Positions 31,522 through 40,043 of a DNA stretch of 40,244 nt are shown here, piece by piece. The position numbers and the translations under genes are program-made. The DNA comes from a bacterium. GTDB lineage: Bacteria; Patescibacteriota; Microgenomatia; UBA1400; PJMF01. The DNA lies in contig JAFRKQ010000004.1 of NCBI GenBank assembly GCA_017431625.1, positions 1-40,244 on the forward strand, in the 5' to 3' direction. The stretch's first letter is position 1. The number at the start of each line of letters is the position of its first letter. The notes beneath the pieces are model-generated. The model was not told the origin of the DNA, made no database searches, and saw only the letters and a program-made list of their open reading frames with translations.

Positions 31522-31528
31522 AAAAGTC

Positions 31529-31557
31529 TTGACAAAAACGCCCTCAACTGCTATAAT
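31529..31557 (+). promoter_or_regulatory. Promoter of the DUF4143 ATPase gene
   Basis: TTGACA (31529-31534), 17-bp spacer, extended -10 TGC-TATAAT (31552-31557), 7 nt before ATG 31565. Confidence 0.88.
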
Positions 31558-31564
31558 CGCCCCT

Positions 31565-32770
31565 ATGTTGCAGCGCGAAATCTATCTAAAAAGACTCCGA
31601 CCAGCTTATCACGATGAACTCATCAAGGTCATCACTGGCATGCGCCGCTCGGGCAAGTCGATTCTTTTGCGCCAAATCCAAAACGAATTACTCGCTCAAG
31701 GCATTGCTCCTAGCCGCCTACTTACCTTCAACTTTGAAGACATCAGTCTGGACAAATACATTGCCGATCCACTACTGCTGCACACCCACATCAAAACGCG
31801 CCTGACAGGCACGGACAAGTATTACTTGTTTTTTGACGAAATTCAACTTTTGCCCGGATTCGAGCGGATCATCAATTCCCTACGAGCCACCAGCAATGTG
31901 AGTATTTTTATCACCGGGAGTAATAGCCAGCTGCTGGCTGGCGAATTGGCCACTCTTTTGTCTGGCCGCTACTTGAGTTTGCAACTTTTTCCCTTTTGTT
32001 TTCGCGAGTTTTTGCAATTTCATCAGGTGGCGGCGGCCGACTATCGCTCCGCTTTTGACGATTATCTCCAGTGGGGTGGTCTACCATTTGTCGCCAGTAC
32101 GACCAGCCGTGAGGAAAAAGCCAGCTATATCCAAGATTTATTCAATAGTATTGTTTTGCGCGACGTGGTGGAGCGTCACAAAATCAAAAACACCCTGCTG
32201 CTGAATCGGATCATTCAGTATTTATTGATCAATCTTGGTCATGAATTCTCAGCCAACTCTATCAGTCGCTTTCTTAAAAACGAACATGCGGACGAAACCA
32301 GCGTGGACACCATTATTAGTTATTTGGCGTATTTGGACGAGGCAATGTTTACCCAAAAAATCAGTCGCTTTGATGTCCACGGCAAAGCCGTCATGAAAAC
32401 ACTCGAAAAGCACTATCTGGCGGACTTGGCCTTTATGCGCTTGAGCAAAGACAAACGCGAGGCCTACCGACCAGGACGCTTGGAAAATGTCGTTTGCCTG
32501 GAGTTGCTGGCCCGTGGTCAAAAAGTCTATACCGGCAAAACCAAAACTGGCGAGATAGATTTTGTTAGTTTTGATCAAGACAATCATGCTACTTATTATC
32601 AAGTGGCCAGTCGTTTGCTGGATCCAGCCACCAGCGAGCGCGAGTTTGGAGCCTTTGATGATGTCAAGGATCATTACCCCAAAGTCGTGCTCTCAGAAGA
32701 CACTTTTGACTATTCGCGCCAAGGCATTAGACATTATAATCTCATTGACTGGCTCACTCGCGAGCCATAA
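31565..32770 (+). CDS. AAA_14/DUF4143 family ATPase
   Basis: The 401 residues show Walker A GMRRSGKS (25-32), Walker B YYLFFDEIQ (~88-96), the sensor ITGSNSQLL (~116-124), the LSGRYLSLQLFPFCFREFL motif typical of the family, and a C-terminal DUF4143 domain (~195-380) that resembles restriction-like nuclease folds and winged helices. Family members are widespread, often multi-copy and of unproven function. The true start is ATG 31565 by its leaderless promoter; the frame is open upstream but that part is repeat and promoter DNA. The gene is bracketed by 64-bp direct repeats, suggesting a mobile or duplicated cassette. Confidence 0.92.
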   Translation: MLQREIYLKRLRPAYHDELIKVITGMRRSGKSILLRQIQNELLAQGIAPSRLLTFNFEDISLDKYIADPLLLHTHIKTRLTGTDKYYLFFDEIQLLPGFERIINSLRATSNVSIFITGSNSQLLAGELATLLSGRYLSLQLFPFCFREFLQFHQVAAADYRSAFDDYLQWGGLPFVASTTSREEKASYIQDLFNSIVLRDVVERHKIKNTLLLNRIIQYLLINLGHEFSANSISRFLKNEHADETSVDTIISYLAYLDEAMFTQKISRFDVHGKAVMKTLEKHYLADLAFMRLSKDKREAYRPGRLENVVCLELLARGQKVYTGKTKTGEIDFVSFDQDNHATYYQVASRLLDPATSEREFGAFDDVKDHYPKVVLSEDTFDYSRQGIRHYNLIDWLTREP

Positions 32771-32832
32771 ACCTCTGGACTGCGAGCAAGGACGTGCGCC
32801 CCCCCTCACCCAACACCCCCACTGCTTTTGCC

Positions 32833-32896
32833 GACTTTATCGACTCTGAGTCGATAAACTCCCCGCTTTTGGTGAGTTTATCGAGTGGGGGTCGAT
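32833..32896. repeat. 64-bp direct repeat, right copy
   Basis: Second copy of 31458-31521, 62 bp past the ATPase stop; offset 1375 bp. Confidence 0.85.
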
Positions 32897-32944
32897 TTTG
32901 TCAGCAATTTCACGCTCCTTGACTCGCATCCACTGCCCCCATCA

Positions 32945-32980
32945 CAAAAAAGACCCACCCTCACTCGGGTGAGTGAGGGT
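32945..32980 (-). terminator. Intrinsic terminator of the Gly/Cys-rich giant gene
   Basis: Stem ACCCTCACTC / GAGTGAGGGT with a four-base loop; six T follow on the minus strand. Confidence 0.9.
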
Positions 32981-33014
32981 AGGTAGAAACGAAATAAGAA
33001 AAGTAGGTAGACTG

Positions 33015-36000
33015 CTAATTAATTTTGGTGATGCGGGCAAAACCATCACCGGTGTGGCCAGTTTCGCTGCCGCCAGTGGGATTTGGAAATTCCTGATCGC
33101 CGGCCAGTGTGGTGGCATTATCTAGATAATATGAATCTGGAACCGTCCAAGTTATGTTAGAAGCACCACTACCATTAGTTTTCCAATTCTCATAAGTGGT
33201 AGCAGTATAAATCCAACCAGAACCGCCACCGCCACCGCCTTGACCATTGTTGGCAGAAATACCGCCATACCAGCCAGCTCCACCGGCTCCTCGATCATAA
33301 GCATTAGCGCCGGAAGTTAAGTCTGGTGGACCACCAACACCTTGAGCGTAACCGCTAATTTGTGTGCCTGCAGTGTTAGCTTTTTGCTTGCCATCGACAT
33401 AAGCATTTTCACCTTCACTACCACCACCAAAACCGCCGGAACCATCATCACCGCCAAGATAAGTGCCACCAGCGTTATCAGCACCGCCACCGGCACCGGC
33501 CACAATCAGTGTACCGTTGGGATTCCAGGTAGTAGTAGCTAGATTACTTTGCAATGAAATATGGGTCATACCACCGCCACCATAAGAACTGGTGTTGCTC
33601 GAGACACCATTGGCGCCACCATTAAAACCTCCATTATACGAAATACCTCGACTGCCAACAAAAACGTATAATGTAGTGCTGCTACCCAAGGTCACTTCTC
33701 CATACGAATAGCCGCCACGACCAGCGTGACTGGGAGAAGTAGCCACATTGGTGCCACCACCTCCCTGCGCTCCCCACACCTCAAGTCTATAAGTTCCACT
33801 ACTAGCTGCCGTAAAAGTATACGCACCTGGTGTGTCAAAGTCAGCACTACTAGCCGTGACTGAGTCTTGACGAAGGGCACACTTACCATTGATGGCAGTA
33901 TAGCTAGTCGTCAATTCCTCGCTAGTAGGATCGTAATAATACCACCCCTCATCACAAACACATGTACCCAGATCATCCTGGTCATTACTGGAATTAGCAC
34001 CGCACTTGAGATAGGAGCAGGATTCATCTGCTGTCTGGGTTGTGGTGGCGTAGGCCGCGCCATAGGCATAGCCAGAGGCGCAGGTACAATTACCATTATT
34101 GCCATAGGCAGCGACGCGTTCGCCTGTACACTTCTGGTAGGTACAGGCAGTGGTGGCCGTGGCGTAAGCCGCACCAGAGCTATTGCCATAATAGCCCGTG
34201 GGGCATGCAACGTAATTGCAAGACTGGTTGAGGACATTGGTGAGGGTGGCACCAGCGTTATTGTAATAGTAGCCACTAGCGCAAGTACACTTGGTGGCAT
34301 TGTTGGTGTAAGTCTCTACGTGAGAGCCGGTACACTTTTGGTAAGCGCAGTCGCCAGTACCGGGGCTGGTACTGCCAGAAGTGTCGGCATAAAAGCCCGA
34401 GACACAAGTACAGGCAGTATTGGATGAATTGTAGGCATTGGCACCACAAGTCAGCACGCAAGCACTCGCACTATCGGACCAGTGATAGCCGCTGTCGCAA
34501 GTGTGCGTGTCACTAGAGGTGATCAGGGTGATTTTGGCCACCCCATTGCCAGTATGCCCCGTGCCACGAGTGTAGTAGCCGCCGCTGGGGTTGGGCATGG
34601 GTTCTTGGTAACCGCGGACATTGGTCCAAGTGAAGCCGGCGCCATCGATCATGACGGTATCAGTGAAGACCTTACCAGAATAGTGCGTAGAGCAGGCGTT
34701 ATTGGTCGTGCCAGTGGTACAGCCAGATTTGGCCGTGGAGCTGGAGGCTGAGGTGACGGCCACGCAGCCAGTGTGACCGGAGATATAGGAGGAGCCACCA
34801 GCGGCAGGGCCGCCTTGATCTCCTGTGCCGCCATGATTACCTCCATAATAACCGCCACCGCCACCGGCATATCCTTCGCCGCTAACAGTTTTACCAGGAT
34901 AACCCGTACCAAAACTATAACCCGTTGTTTGAGTAACATTGGCAGTATACATGCCACCATATCTTTTTATGTAATAGACGTTTTGAATGCCACCTCCAGC
35001 GACACCTGGACCACAATACTTCGATGTATCACTACCTGGCAAGGCTCCGCCACCACCGCCTCCAGCGGCGACCATAATCCGTGAGCGTAATGAAGTAACG
35101 TTATTCCAAGTGCTTTTAGTCATACGAACATCCGTCGCTCCTCCTCCGCTGCCACCGGGTGCGTTATAATTACCACTATCGTAGCCGCCAGCGCCGCCAC
35201 CATTAAAACCGCCTGTAACCGTCACTTTAGAACCGCTGGTATTATCCACACCACGACCGCCAAGATAAAAGTACAAATTCGTTCCTGCTGTTAATGTAAT
35301 TGTGCCAGCAGTATAAGCACCATAACCGCCATTAGTGCTCGTGGTAGGATATCCACCTAGTCCTCCTTGCGCGCCCCAGAGTTCAATCCGATACGTGCCA
35401 CCGGTCTGAGCTGTAAACGTATAGACACCGGGAGCGCTAAAGGTGGTGGTGTCTGTTGTGATGCTTTGTTGAATTACGGGGCAGCTACCATTTACAGCCG
35501 TATAGCTGGTAGTCATACTAGTGGTGTAATATCCGCTATTACAGTTACATTGAGCGGGATTGTTGACGTCATTGGTAGAATTGGCACCACATTTGAGGTA
35601 TGCACATGATTCTGCAAGTGTATTGGTCGTAGACGCATAGCTGCTGCCGTAACCCCAACCGGTCGCACACGTACATTTTGTCGTCCCACTTGTGGAGTAC
35701 GCCGACACGTGACTACCAGTACATTTCTGATAATTACAGGTACTCCCTACAGCAATATAGGTATTGCCGGAGGTATTGGAGTAGTAGCCCTCGGGGCAGG
35801 TGGTGTAGTTACAGCTGTAGGCATTGGTGGGATTGGCTGTATCGAGGCGATTGGGAGTGGTGGTCGCACCAGAAGTATTGTAGTAGTAGCCGCTGGCACA
35901 ATCACAAGTCTCACTCACGCCCACATAAGTAGCCGCCACGTGGTCCCCAGTACACTTCTTGTAATTACAGCCATTAGTGCCTGTAGGTGTGGTGCTGCCA

Positions 36001-37355
36001 TTGGTGTCAGCGTAGTAGTTGTCCAGACACTGGCACGTATTGGCACCCGTGTGATAGGCATTGTCGCCACAGTCTGGTGCACACTGACCCAGACTCGAGA
36101 TCCAGCTGTAGCCGGCTGGACAGGCAGACATATTGGGAGTAGCGACGAAAGTAATCCGAGCGTAGCCATTACCAGTGTGACCCACGCCACTGGCATAGTA
36201 ACCACCAGCGGGATTGGGCATCGCCTCCAGATCATTGCGGCTATTGGTCCACAGATAGCCGGCGCCATCGATCATTTTGGTATTGACAAAGACCTTGCCA
36301 GAATAGTGGACTGAGCAGGTATTATCACTACTGCCTGTCTCGCAGCCAGTTTTGGGGAGAGTAGAGGTCGTCGAGCGTATTGCCACACAACCAGTGTGGC
36401 CGGAGATATAGGAAGAACCGCCAGAGCCACCCTGACCATAGCCATTGCCACCACCATAATAGCCACCACCACCGCCACCACCCCAGCCGGAAGTATTGGC
36501 CTGGATCGCATAACCAAAGCTACCGTTTCTAGCGGTAGAGTTGGCCACGCCGTCCTGACCACCACTGGTTTGAGTCGCCCCCAAAGGTGGGGCTGAGTTA
36601 AAGTCGCCCTGAAAGGCACTACTGATCAAACCACCAGCGTGACCGCCAAAGACAGTATTGGTCGCATTGGTACTACCAGCCCCACCGCCAGCCACCATGA
36701 TGCGTGAGCGGAGCGAGGTGCTATTATTCCAGCTACCACTGGTGAGACGGACATCAGTGGCACCACCGCCACCAGAAGAGTGATCTGATGAACTATTTCC
36801 ACCAGAAAAACCGCCGCCGTTCCAGCCACCACGAGTATTGGTACTAGCGGCATTGTATGGTCCTTCTTGACCGACATAAAGATATAAATTATTGCCACGA
36901 TTGAGCCGGATCTCGCCGCGAGTATAGCCACCTAAGCCCGTAGTATTGGTAGCATGATTGACATTACCCCCACTCGCACCCCACAATTCCACCACGTAAT
37001 AGCCGTCACTGGGAGCAGTAAATGTCTGATAATTGCCGGTGTACTCATAGGTGGTCGTCTCACCAGCGCACGCTTGATAAAAGCTCGACCAAGTAGTGCC
37101 CTCCGGGCACATACCTTTAGCCATAAAGGTATTGTCAGAGACTTTGACAAATTGCAGACCGTCCACTTGTACGAGTTTGCCCGTGGATAGTGAGTCCAGT
37201 TTCATGGTCTGATCTTTGGTGCCAGCATGAGTCTGTGGCCACCAGCTGATCGCCCGATCTGCCGCCGCTCGGCCATCAATCGTGATTGCTGCCAGTAGCC
37301 CCCAGCTGAGAGTCATCATTGCCGCCAAAAACTTCCGCCCATAAACACTGGACAT
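33015..37355 (-). CDS. Giant secreted protein: three Gly-rich domains and two Cys-rich blocks (1446 aa)
   Basis: The start is ATG 37355 (MSSVYGRKFLAAMMTLSWGL) with AAAGGA five nt upstream; the open frame to 37451 is leader. A signal peptide covers ~1-32. Glycine-rich domains lie at ~102-403, ~631-945 and ~1163-1446. They share ELWGA.GG, GGGATDVR, SLRSRIMVAGGG, GGSSYISGHTGC and a closing HTGNG.A.IT, the pattern of the ALK/LTK-type glycine-rich domain (PF12810-like). Between them lie two Cys-rich blocks (~411-630 and ~951-1162) built from repeats such as CTCASGYYYN and YQKCTG.HV. There is no C-terminal anchor. It is likely an adhesin or surface coat needing many disulfides. The third Gly-rich domain is the most diverged. 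Confidence 0.88.
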   Translation of the reverse strand: MSSVYGRKFLAAMMTLSWGLLAAITIDGRAAADRAISWWPQTHAGTKDQTMKLDSLSTGKLVQVDGLQFVKVSDNTFMAKGMCPEGTTWSSFYQACAGETTTYEYTGNYQTFTAPSDGYYVVELWGASGGNVNHATNTTGLGGYTRGEIRLNRGNNLYLYVGQEGPYNAASTNTRGGWNGGGFSGGNSSSDHSSGGGGATDVRLTSGSWNNSTSLRSRIMVAGGGAGSTNATNTVFGGHAGGLISSAFQGDFNSAPPLGATQTSGGQDGVANSTARNGSFGYAIQANTSGWGGGGGGGYYGGGNGYGQGGSGGSSYISGHTGCVAIRSTTSTLPKTGCETGSSDNTCSVHYSGKVFVNTKMIDGAGYLWTNSRNDLEAMPNPAGGYYASGVGHTGNGYARITFVATPNMSACPAGYSWISSLGQCAPDCGDNAYHTGANTCQCLDNYYADTNGSTTPTGTNGCNYKKCTGDHVAATYVGVSETCDCASGYYYNTSGATTTPNRLDTANPTNAYSCNYTTCPEGYYSNTSGNTYIAVGSTCNYQKCTGSHVSAYSTSGTTKCTCATGWGYGSSYASTTNTLAESCAYLKCGANSTNDVNNPAQCNCNSGYYTTSMTTSYTAVNGSCPVIQQSITTDTTTFSAPGVYTFTAQTGGTYRIELWGAQGGLGGYPTTSTNGGYGAYTAGTITLTAGTNLYFYLGGRGVDNTSGSKVTVTGGFNGGGAGGYDSGNYNAPGGSGGGATDVRMTKSTWNNVTSLRSRIMVAAGGGGGGALPGSDTSKYCGPGVAGGGIQNVYYIKRYGGMYTANVTQTTGYSFGTGYPGKTVSGEGYAGGGGGYYGGNHGGTGDQGGPAAGGSSYISGHTGCVAVTSASSSTAKSGCTTGTTNNACSTHYSGKVFTDTVMIDGAGFTWTNVRGYQEPMPNPSGGYYTRGTGHTGNGVAKITLITSSDTHTCDSGYHWSDSASACVLTCGANAYNSSNTACTCVSGFYADTSGSTSPGTGDCAYQKCTGSHVETYTNNATKCTCASGYYYNNAGATLTNVLNQSCNYVACPTGYYGNSSGAAYATATTACTYQKCTGERVAAYGNNGNCTCASGYAYGAAYATTTQTADESCSYLKCGANSSNDQDDLGTCVCDEGWYYYDPTSEELTTSYTAINGKCALRQDSVTASSADFDTPGAYTFTAASSGTYRLEVWGAQGGGGTNVATSPSHAGRGGYSYGEVTLGSSTTLYVFVGSRGISYNGGFNGGANGVSSNTSSYGGGGMTHISLQSNLATTTWNPNGTLIVAGAGGGADNAGGTYLGGDDGSGGFGGGSEGENAYVDGKQKANTAGTQISGYAQGVGGPPDLTSGANAYDRGAGGAGWYGGISANNGQGGGGGGSGWIYTATTYENWKTNGSGASNITWTVPDSYYLDNATTLAGDQEFPNPTGGSETGHTGDGFARITKIN

Positions 37356-37625
37356 TGTTTCCTTTCGTTTCGCGTTTAATGTCTTTGCCGAGTGTCTCCA
37401 GCTACTAAGAGCGAGCGACACGGCTCCACGCCTAGCTCGGCCGGCTAACATAGCAAGGTACTAAGAAGGTCCAAAGACTTTCATGTTCTCAAGCGCGTTT
37501 TGACCGAGCAATGTCCCTCGCTCTATCGCTCGCTCGAGTCCTACTCGCATTGGTGGTGGTAAAAACATTCATGCTCGTTTTTATTGGTATCCCTTCTCGA
37601 CTACTTACTATGTTAGCTTGTTTTT
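37356..37625 (-). promoter_or_regulatory. Long leader and probable promoter of the Gly/Cys-rich gene
   Basis: TAGACA followed after 16 bp by extended -10 TGATAAAAT near 37630-37650 would start transcription about 265 nt before ATG 37355. The 347-bp gene-free stretch 37356-37702 holds this leader, which contains GC-rich self-complementary words (GAGCGAGCGAT, a degraded GAGCT/CTCGG element at 37422-37444). No known riboswitch is recognised. Confidence 0.4.
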
Positions 37626-37702
37626 ATTTTATCACGGATTTTACATTTGTCTAGTAGCAAAATTTTTATAGGATATAAGTCATGATTACCAGCCTCATCT
37701 CA

Positions 37703-38794
37703 TCAGGCGGACGCGATCTCCCCCGCCCCCATCACCAGCCAGTCATCACGGCTGTCAGGGTCAGGCGCGTAAAAAGTGGCAAATTGCCCTGGACTCACCA
37801 CAGTAGCCACTGGCAACTCCACTTTCAACGTGGTCGTTGATGTCAACTCAAGATTTTCTAGCGCCAAAAGTTCACCACGATGGCGAATGCGCACCCGCCA
37901 CGCGGACCAATCGGTATGATTAGTTAATTGTTCTTGCAGTCGGGTGGTGATATTTTGCAAGCAAATTTGCTTTTGGCCCAAATGCTCGCGAGTAGCAACA
38001 ATAAGCCTATTGTTGGCGACATCTTTGGCCTTGACATAATAAACTGGAGTCTGAGTGGAGGTGGGATTGATTTGCAAACCTTGTCTTTGACCAATAGTAT
38101 AAAACTCTAAACCTCGATGGCTGCCGATAGTCTGTAGACCCCCTGAGGTCTGGGTAACAATGTCACCTGACTGGCTTTTGATTTCTTGGGCTAAAAAATC
38201 CCGCACTTTTTGATTTTGCAAAAAACACACTTCCATTGATTCGGGCTTGGTAGCCACTGGCAGTCCCCAATTGGCAGCCATATTTCTGATGTCACTTTTG
38301 TGATAATCACCCACTGGAAAAATTGCCTGCGACCACACGTTTTCTTCCACGAGACTCAAAAAATAACTTTGATCTTTTTTCTTGTCGGCCGCAGTGCGCA
38401 CATAAATTTTCTTGTCTGGCATTTTTTTGAGACGTACGTAGTGACCGGTGGCCACCAAGTCAAAACCCTGCCCCAGCGCCCACTGATAAAAAAAACCAAA
38501 CTTCACTTGTCTATTACAAATCACGCAGACATTAGGTGTACGCCCCGCGCGATAAGTGTCCACAAAGTAGTCGTAAAGCTCTCGTGGCCGGCGCCCCAAA
38601 TCTAGCACTTCCCAACTAATCCCTAGCTGTCGTGCCACCATGGCGATATCACCGATCGCCGTCTCCTGTCCCACACCCGGATAAAGTCCGCTCAAGTAAA
38701 CACCATGTACTTGATATCCTTGTTCAAGTAAAAGTTTGGCACTCACACTACTATCGACACCACCAGACATTCCCAAAGCAACTTTTTTTGACAT
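37703..38794 (-). CDS. mnmA: tRNA-specific 2-thiouridylase MnmA
   Basis: MnmA thiolates the wobble uridine of Lys, Glu and Gln tRNAs. The 363 residues show the PP-loop SGGVDSS (10-16), the catalytic cysteine in TPNVCVICNRQVKFG (C90) and its partner C190 in SMEVCFLQNQ, plus the C-terminal beta-barrel. Note VC in place of the more usual PC in the TPNPC motif. It ends in TGA, which shows the standard stop usage. The promoter is TTGACA-17-TATAAT with only 6 nt to ATG 38794. Confidence 0.96.
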   Translation of the reverse strand: MSKKVALGMSGGVDSSVSAKLLLEQGYQVHGVYLSGLYPGVGQETAIGDIAMVARQLGISWEVLDLGRRPRELYDYFVDTYRAGRTPNVCVICNRQVKFGFFYQWALGQGFDLVATGHYVRLKKMPDKKIYVRTAADKKKDQSYFLSLVEENVWSQAIFPVGDYHKSDIRNMAANWGLPVATKPESMEVCFLQNQKVRDFLAQEIKSQSGDIVTQTSGGLQTIGSHRGLEFYTIGQRQGLQINPTSTQTPVYYVKAKDVANNRLIVATREHLGQKQICLQNITTRLQEQLTNHTDWSAWRVRIRHRGELLALENLELTSTTTLKVELPVATVVSPGQFATFYAPDPDSRDDWLVMGAGEIASA

Positions 38795-38800
38795 GAAATT

Positions 38801-38829
38801 ATTATATCAGATTAGATCGAAAGTGTCAA
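38801..38829 (-). promoter_or_regulatory. Promoter of mnmA
   Basis: TTGACA (complement of 38824-38829), 17-bp spacer, extended -10 TGA-TATAAT (complement of 38801-38806), 6 nt before the ATG. Confidence 0.88.
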
Positions 38830-38904
38830 GAATAAATAAGGCACTTATATACTTGACGCCATTTAGCCTGTTTGTTCATTCTTATCTATTTCTTATAAGC
38901 CTTT

Positions 38905-38933
38905 TTGACAAAATGCATCAAACATGATAGAAT
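38905..38933 (+). promoter_or_regulatory. Promoter of the acyltransferase gene
   Basis: TTGACA (38905-38910), 17-bp spacer, TAGAAT (38928-38933), 7 nt before ATG 38941. Confidence 0.8.
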
Positions 38934-38940
38934 CCAGTCT

Positions 38941-40008
38941 ATGCTGACAATTAGTTCCGAGCTTTCCAAGCGAATCACAGTTATGCGTGTTGTCTTGCTT
39001 GTGCTGGTAATTTTTGTTCATAATTCTGTCAGTGTTATTAACTTTTCTTCCGGTACGGTCAGCTATGCCGTTCCCTTATTTATTGATAAAATCAGGATTT
39101 TATTTACCAGTATTTTTGGGAATATCGCAGTTCCCATGTTTTTCTTTTTGTCCGGATTGTTGCATTTCACCAAGAAACGATCATATTGGCTAACGCTCAA
39201 AAAGAAGGTCAAAACTTTACTGATACCATATTTACTTTGGAACTTTCTCCTGATTGTTTTCTACCTCATAGGTCAGCATCTCCCTTTTTCTCAAGGGCTT
39301 TTTGGTAATGCGATGAATGATTTTTCACGTTTTACTTGGATTGACTGGCTGGACTGTTTTGTGGGTAAATTTACAGTCAGAGCGCCATATCCAATTTTGG
39401 TTCCGATGTGGTTTATTCGAGATTTAATGATTGTTAATTTACTTTACCCGATAATTGAAAAGCTGATTGATAAACTGCCTTTGTCGAGTTTACTCGTTAT
39501 GTTATTTTTGTGGTTGATGGGAATAGATTTAACCATTGTTTCGCCGGTGGCATTATTGTTCTTTTCACTTGGCTACTATGTAGTCAAACATCCGAATTGG
39601 TTAAAGGTGATTGATAGAGTTAACTGTGTAGATATTTTACCAATTTATGTTTTAGGATGTATCTTACAACTCGCTGGATATTACCAGTGGCCACTTTCAT
39701 CATCTTGCAATTTATTTCTTGGTTGTCTTATTGTTTTTAAGTTAAGTTTACCTTTAGTCAAAAGCGCTAAAACTGTAGCTAATTTTACCTTTCTTAATCA
39801 ATATAACTTTTGGATCTTTGCTCTTCATAGTACCGTATTGGCGATTTTGCAAAAGCTATATGTCAAATTTCTTCCAGTCAATGGATATTATATGTTACTA
39901 GAATACTTTCTTTTGGTAGCGGTCACTATCATTATCTGTTTGATAAGCGGCATTGTTTGCAAAAAGATGTTGCCCAGAATCTTTAAGATTCTTACTGGCG
40001 GTAGGTGA
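38941..40008 (+). CDS. Acyltransferase family 3 membrane protein
   Basis: This family adds acetyl or other acyl groups to sugars of surface polysaccharides. The 355 residues carry about ten membrane segments. Visible family marks are the His in VLVIFVHNSV (~23-32), NIAVPMFFFLSGLLHF (~61-76) and VPMWFIRDLMIVNLLYP (~155-171). ATG 38941 is preferred over upstream starts because of the leaderless promoter. The coding sequence is visibly more AT-rich than its neighbours, with TTA/ATT-type codons, which may reflect recent transfer. Confidence 0.9.
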   Translation: MLTISSELSKRITVMRVVLLVLVIFVHNSVSVINFSSGTVSYAVPLFIDKIRILFTSIFGNIAVPMFFFLSGLLHFTKKRSYWLTLKKKVKTLLIPYLLWNFLLIVFYLIGQHLPFSQGLFGNAMNDFSRFTWIDWLDCFVGKFTVRAPYPILVPMWFIRDLMIVNLLYPIIEKLIDKLPLSSLLVMLFLWLMGIDLTIVSPVALLFFSLGYYVVKHPNWLKVIDRVNCVDILPIYVLGCILQLAGYYQWPLSSSCNLFLGCLIVFKLSLPLVKSAKTVANFTFLNQYNFWIFALHSTVLAILQKLYVKFLPVNGYYMLLEYFLLVAVTIIICLISGIVCKKMLPRIFKILTGGR

Positions 40009-40031
40009 AATTAATACCCACATCATTTTGA

Positions 40032-40037
40032 TAAAAT
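40032..40037 (+). promoter_or_regulatory. -10 box of the terminal Gly-rich gene
   Basis: Extended -10 TGATAAAAT, 6 nt before ATG 40044; no good -35 box. Confidence 0.5.
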
Positions 40038-40043
40038 GATAGT

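Noticed and set aside
33015-37355. Many 60-200-residue frames opposite or within the Gly-rich giant
   Set aside because: Gly/Ser/Ala-rich coding gives long accidental frames on all strands; none has a start signal.
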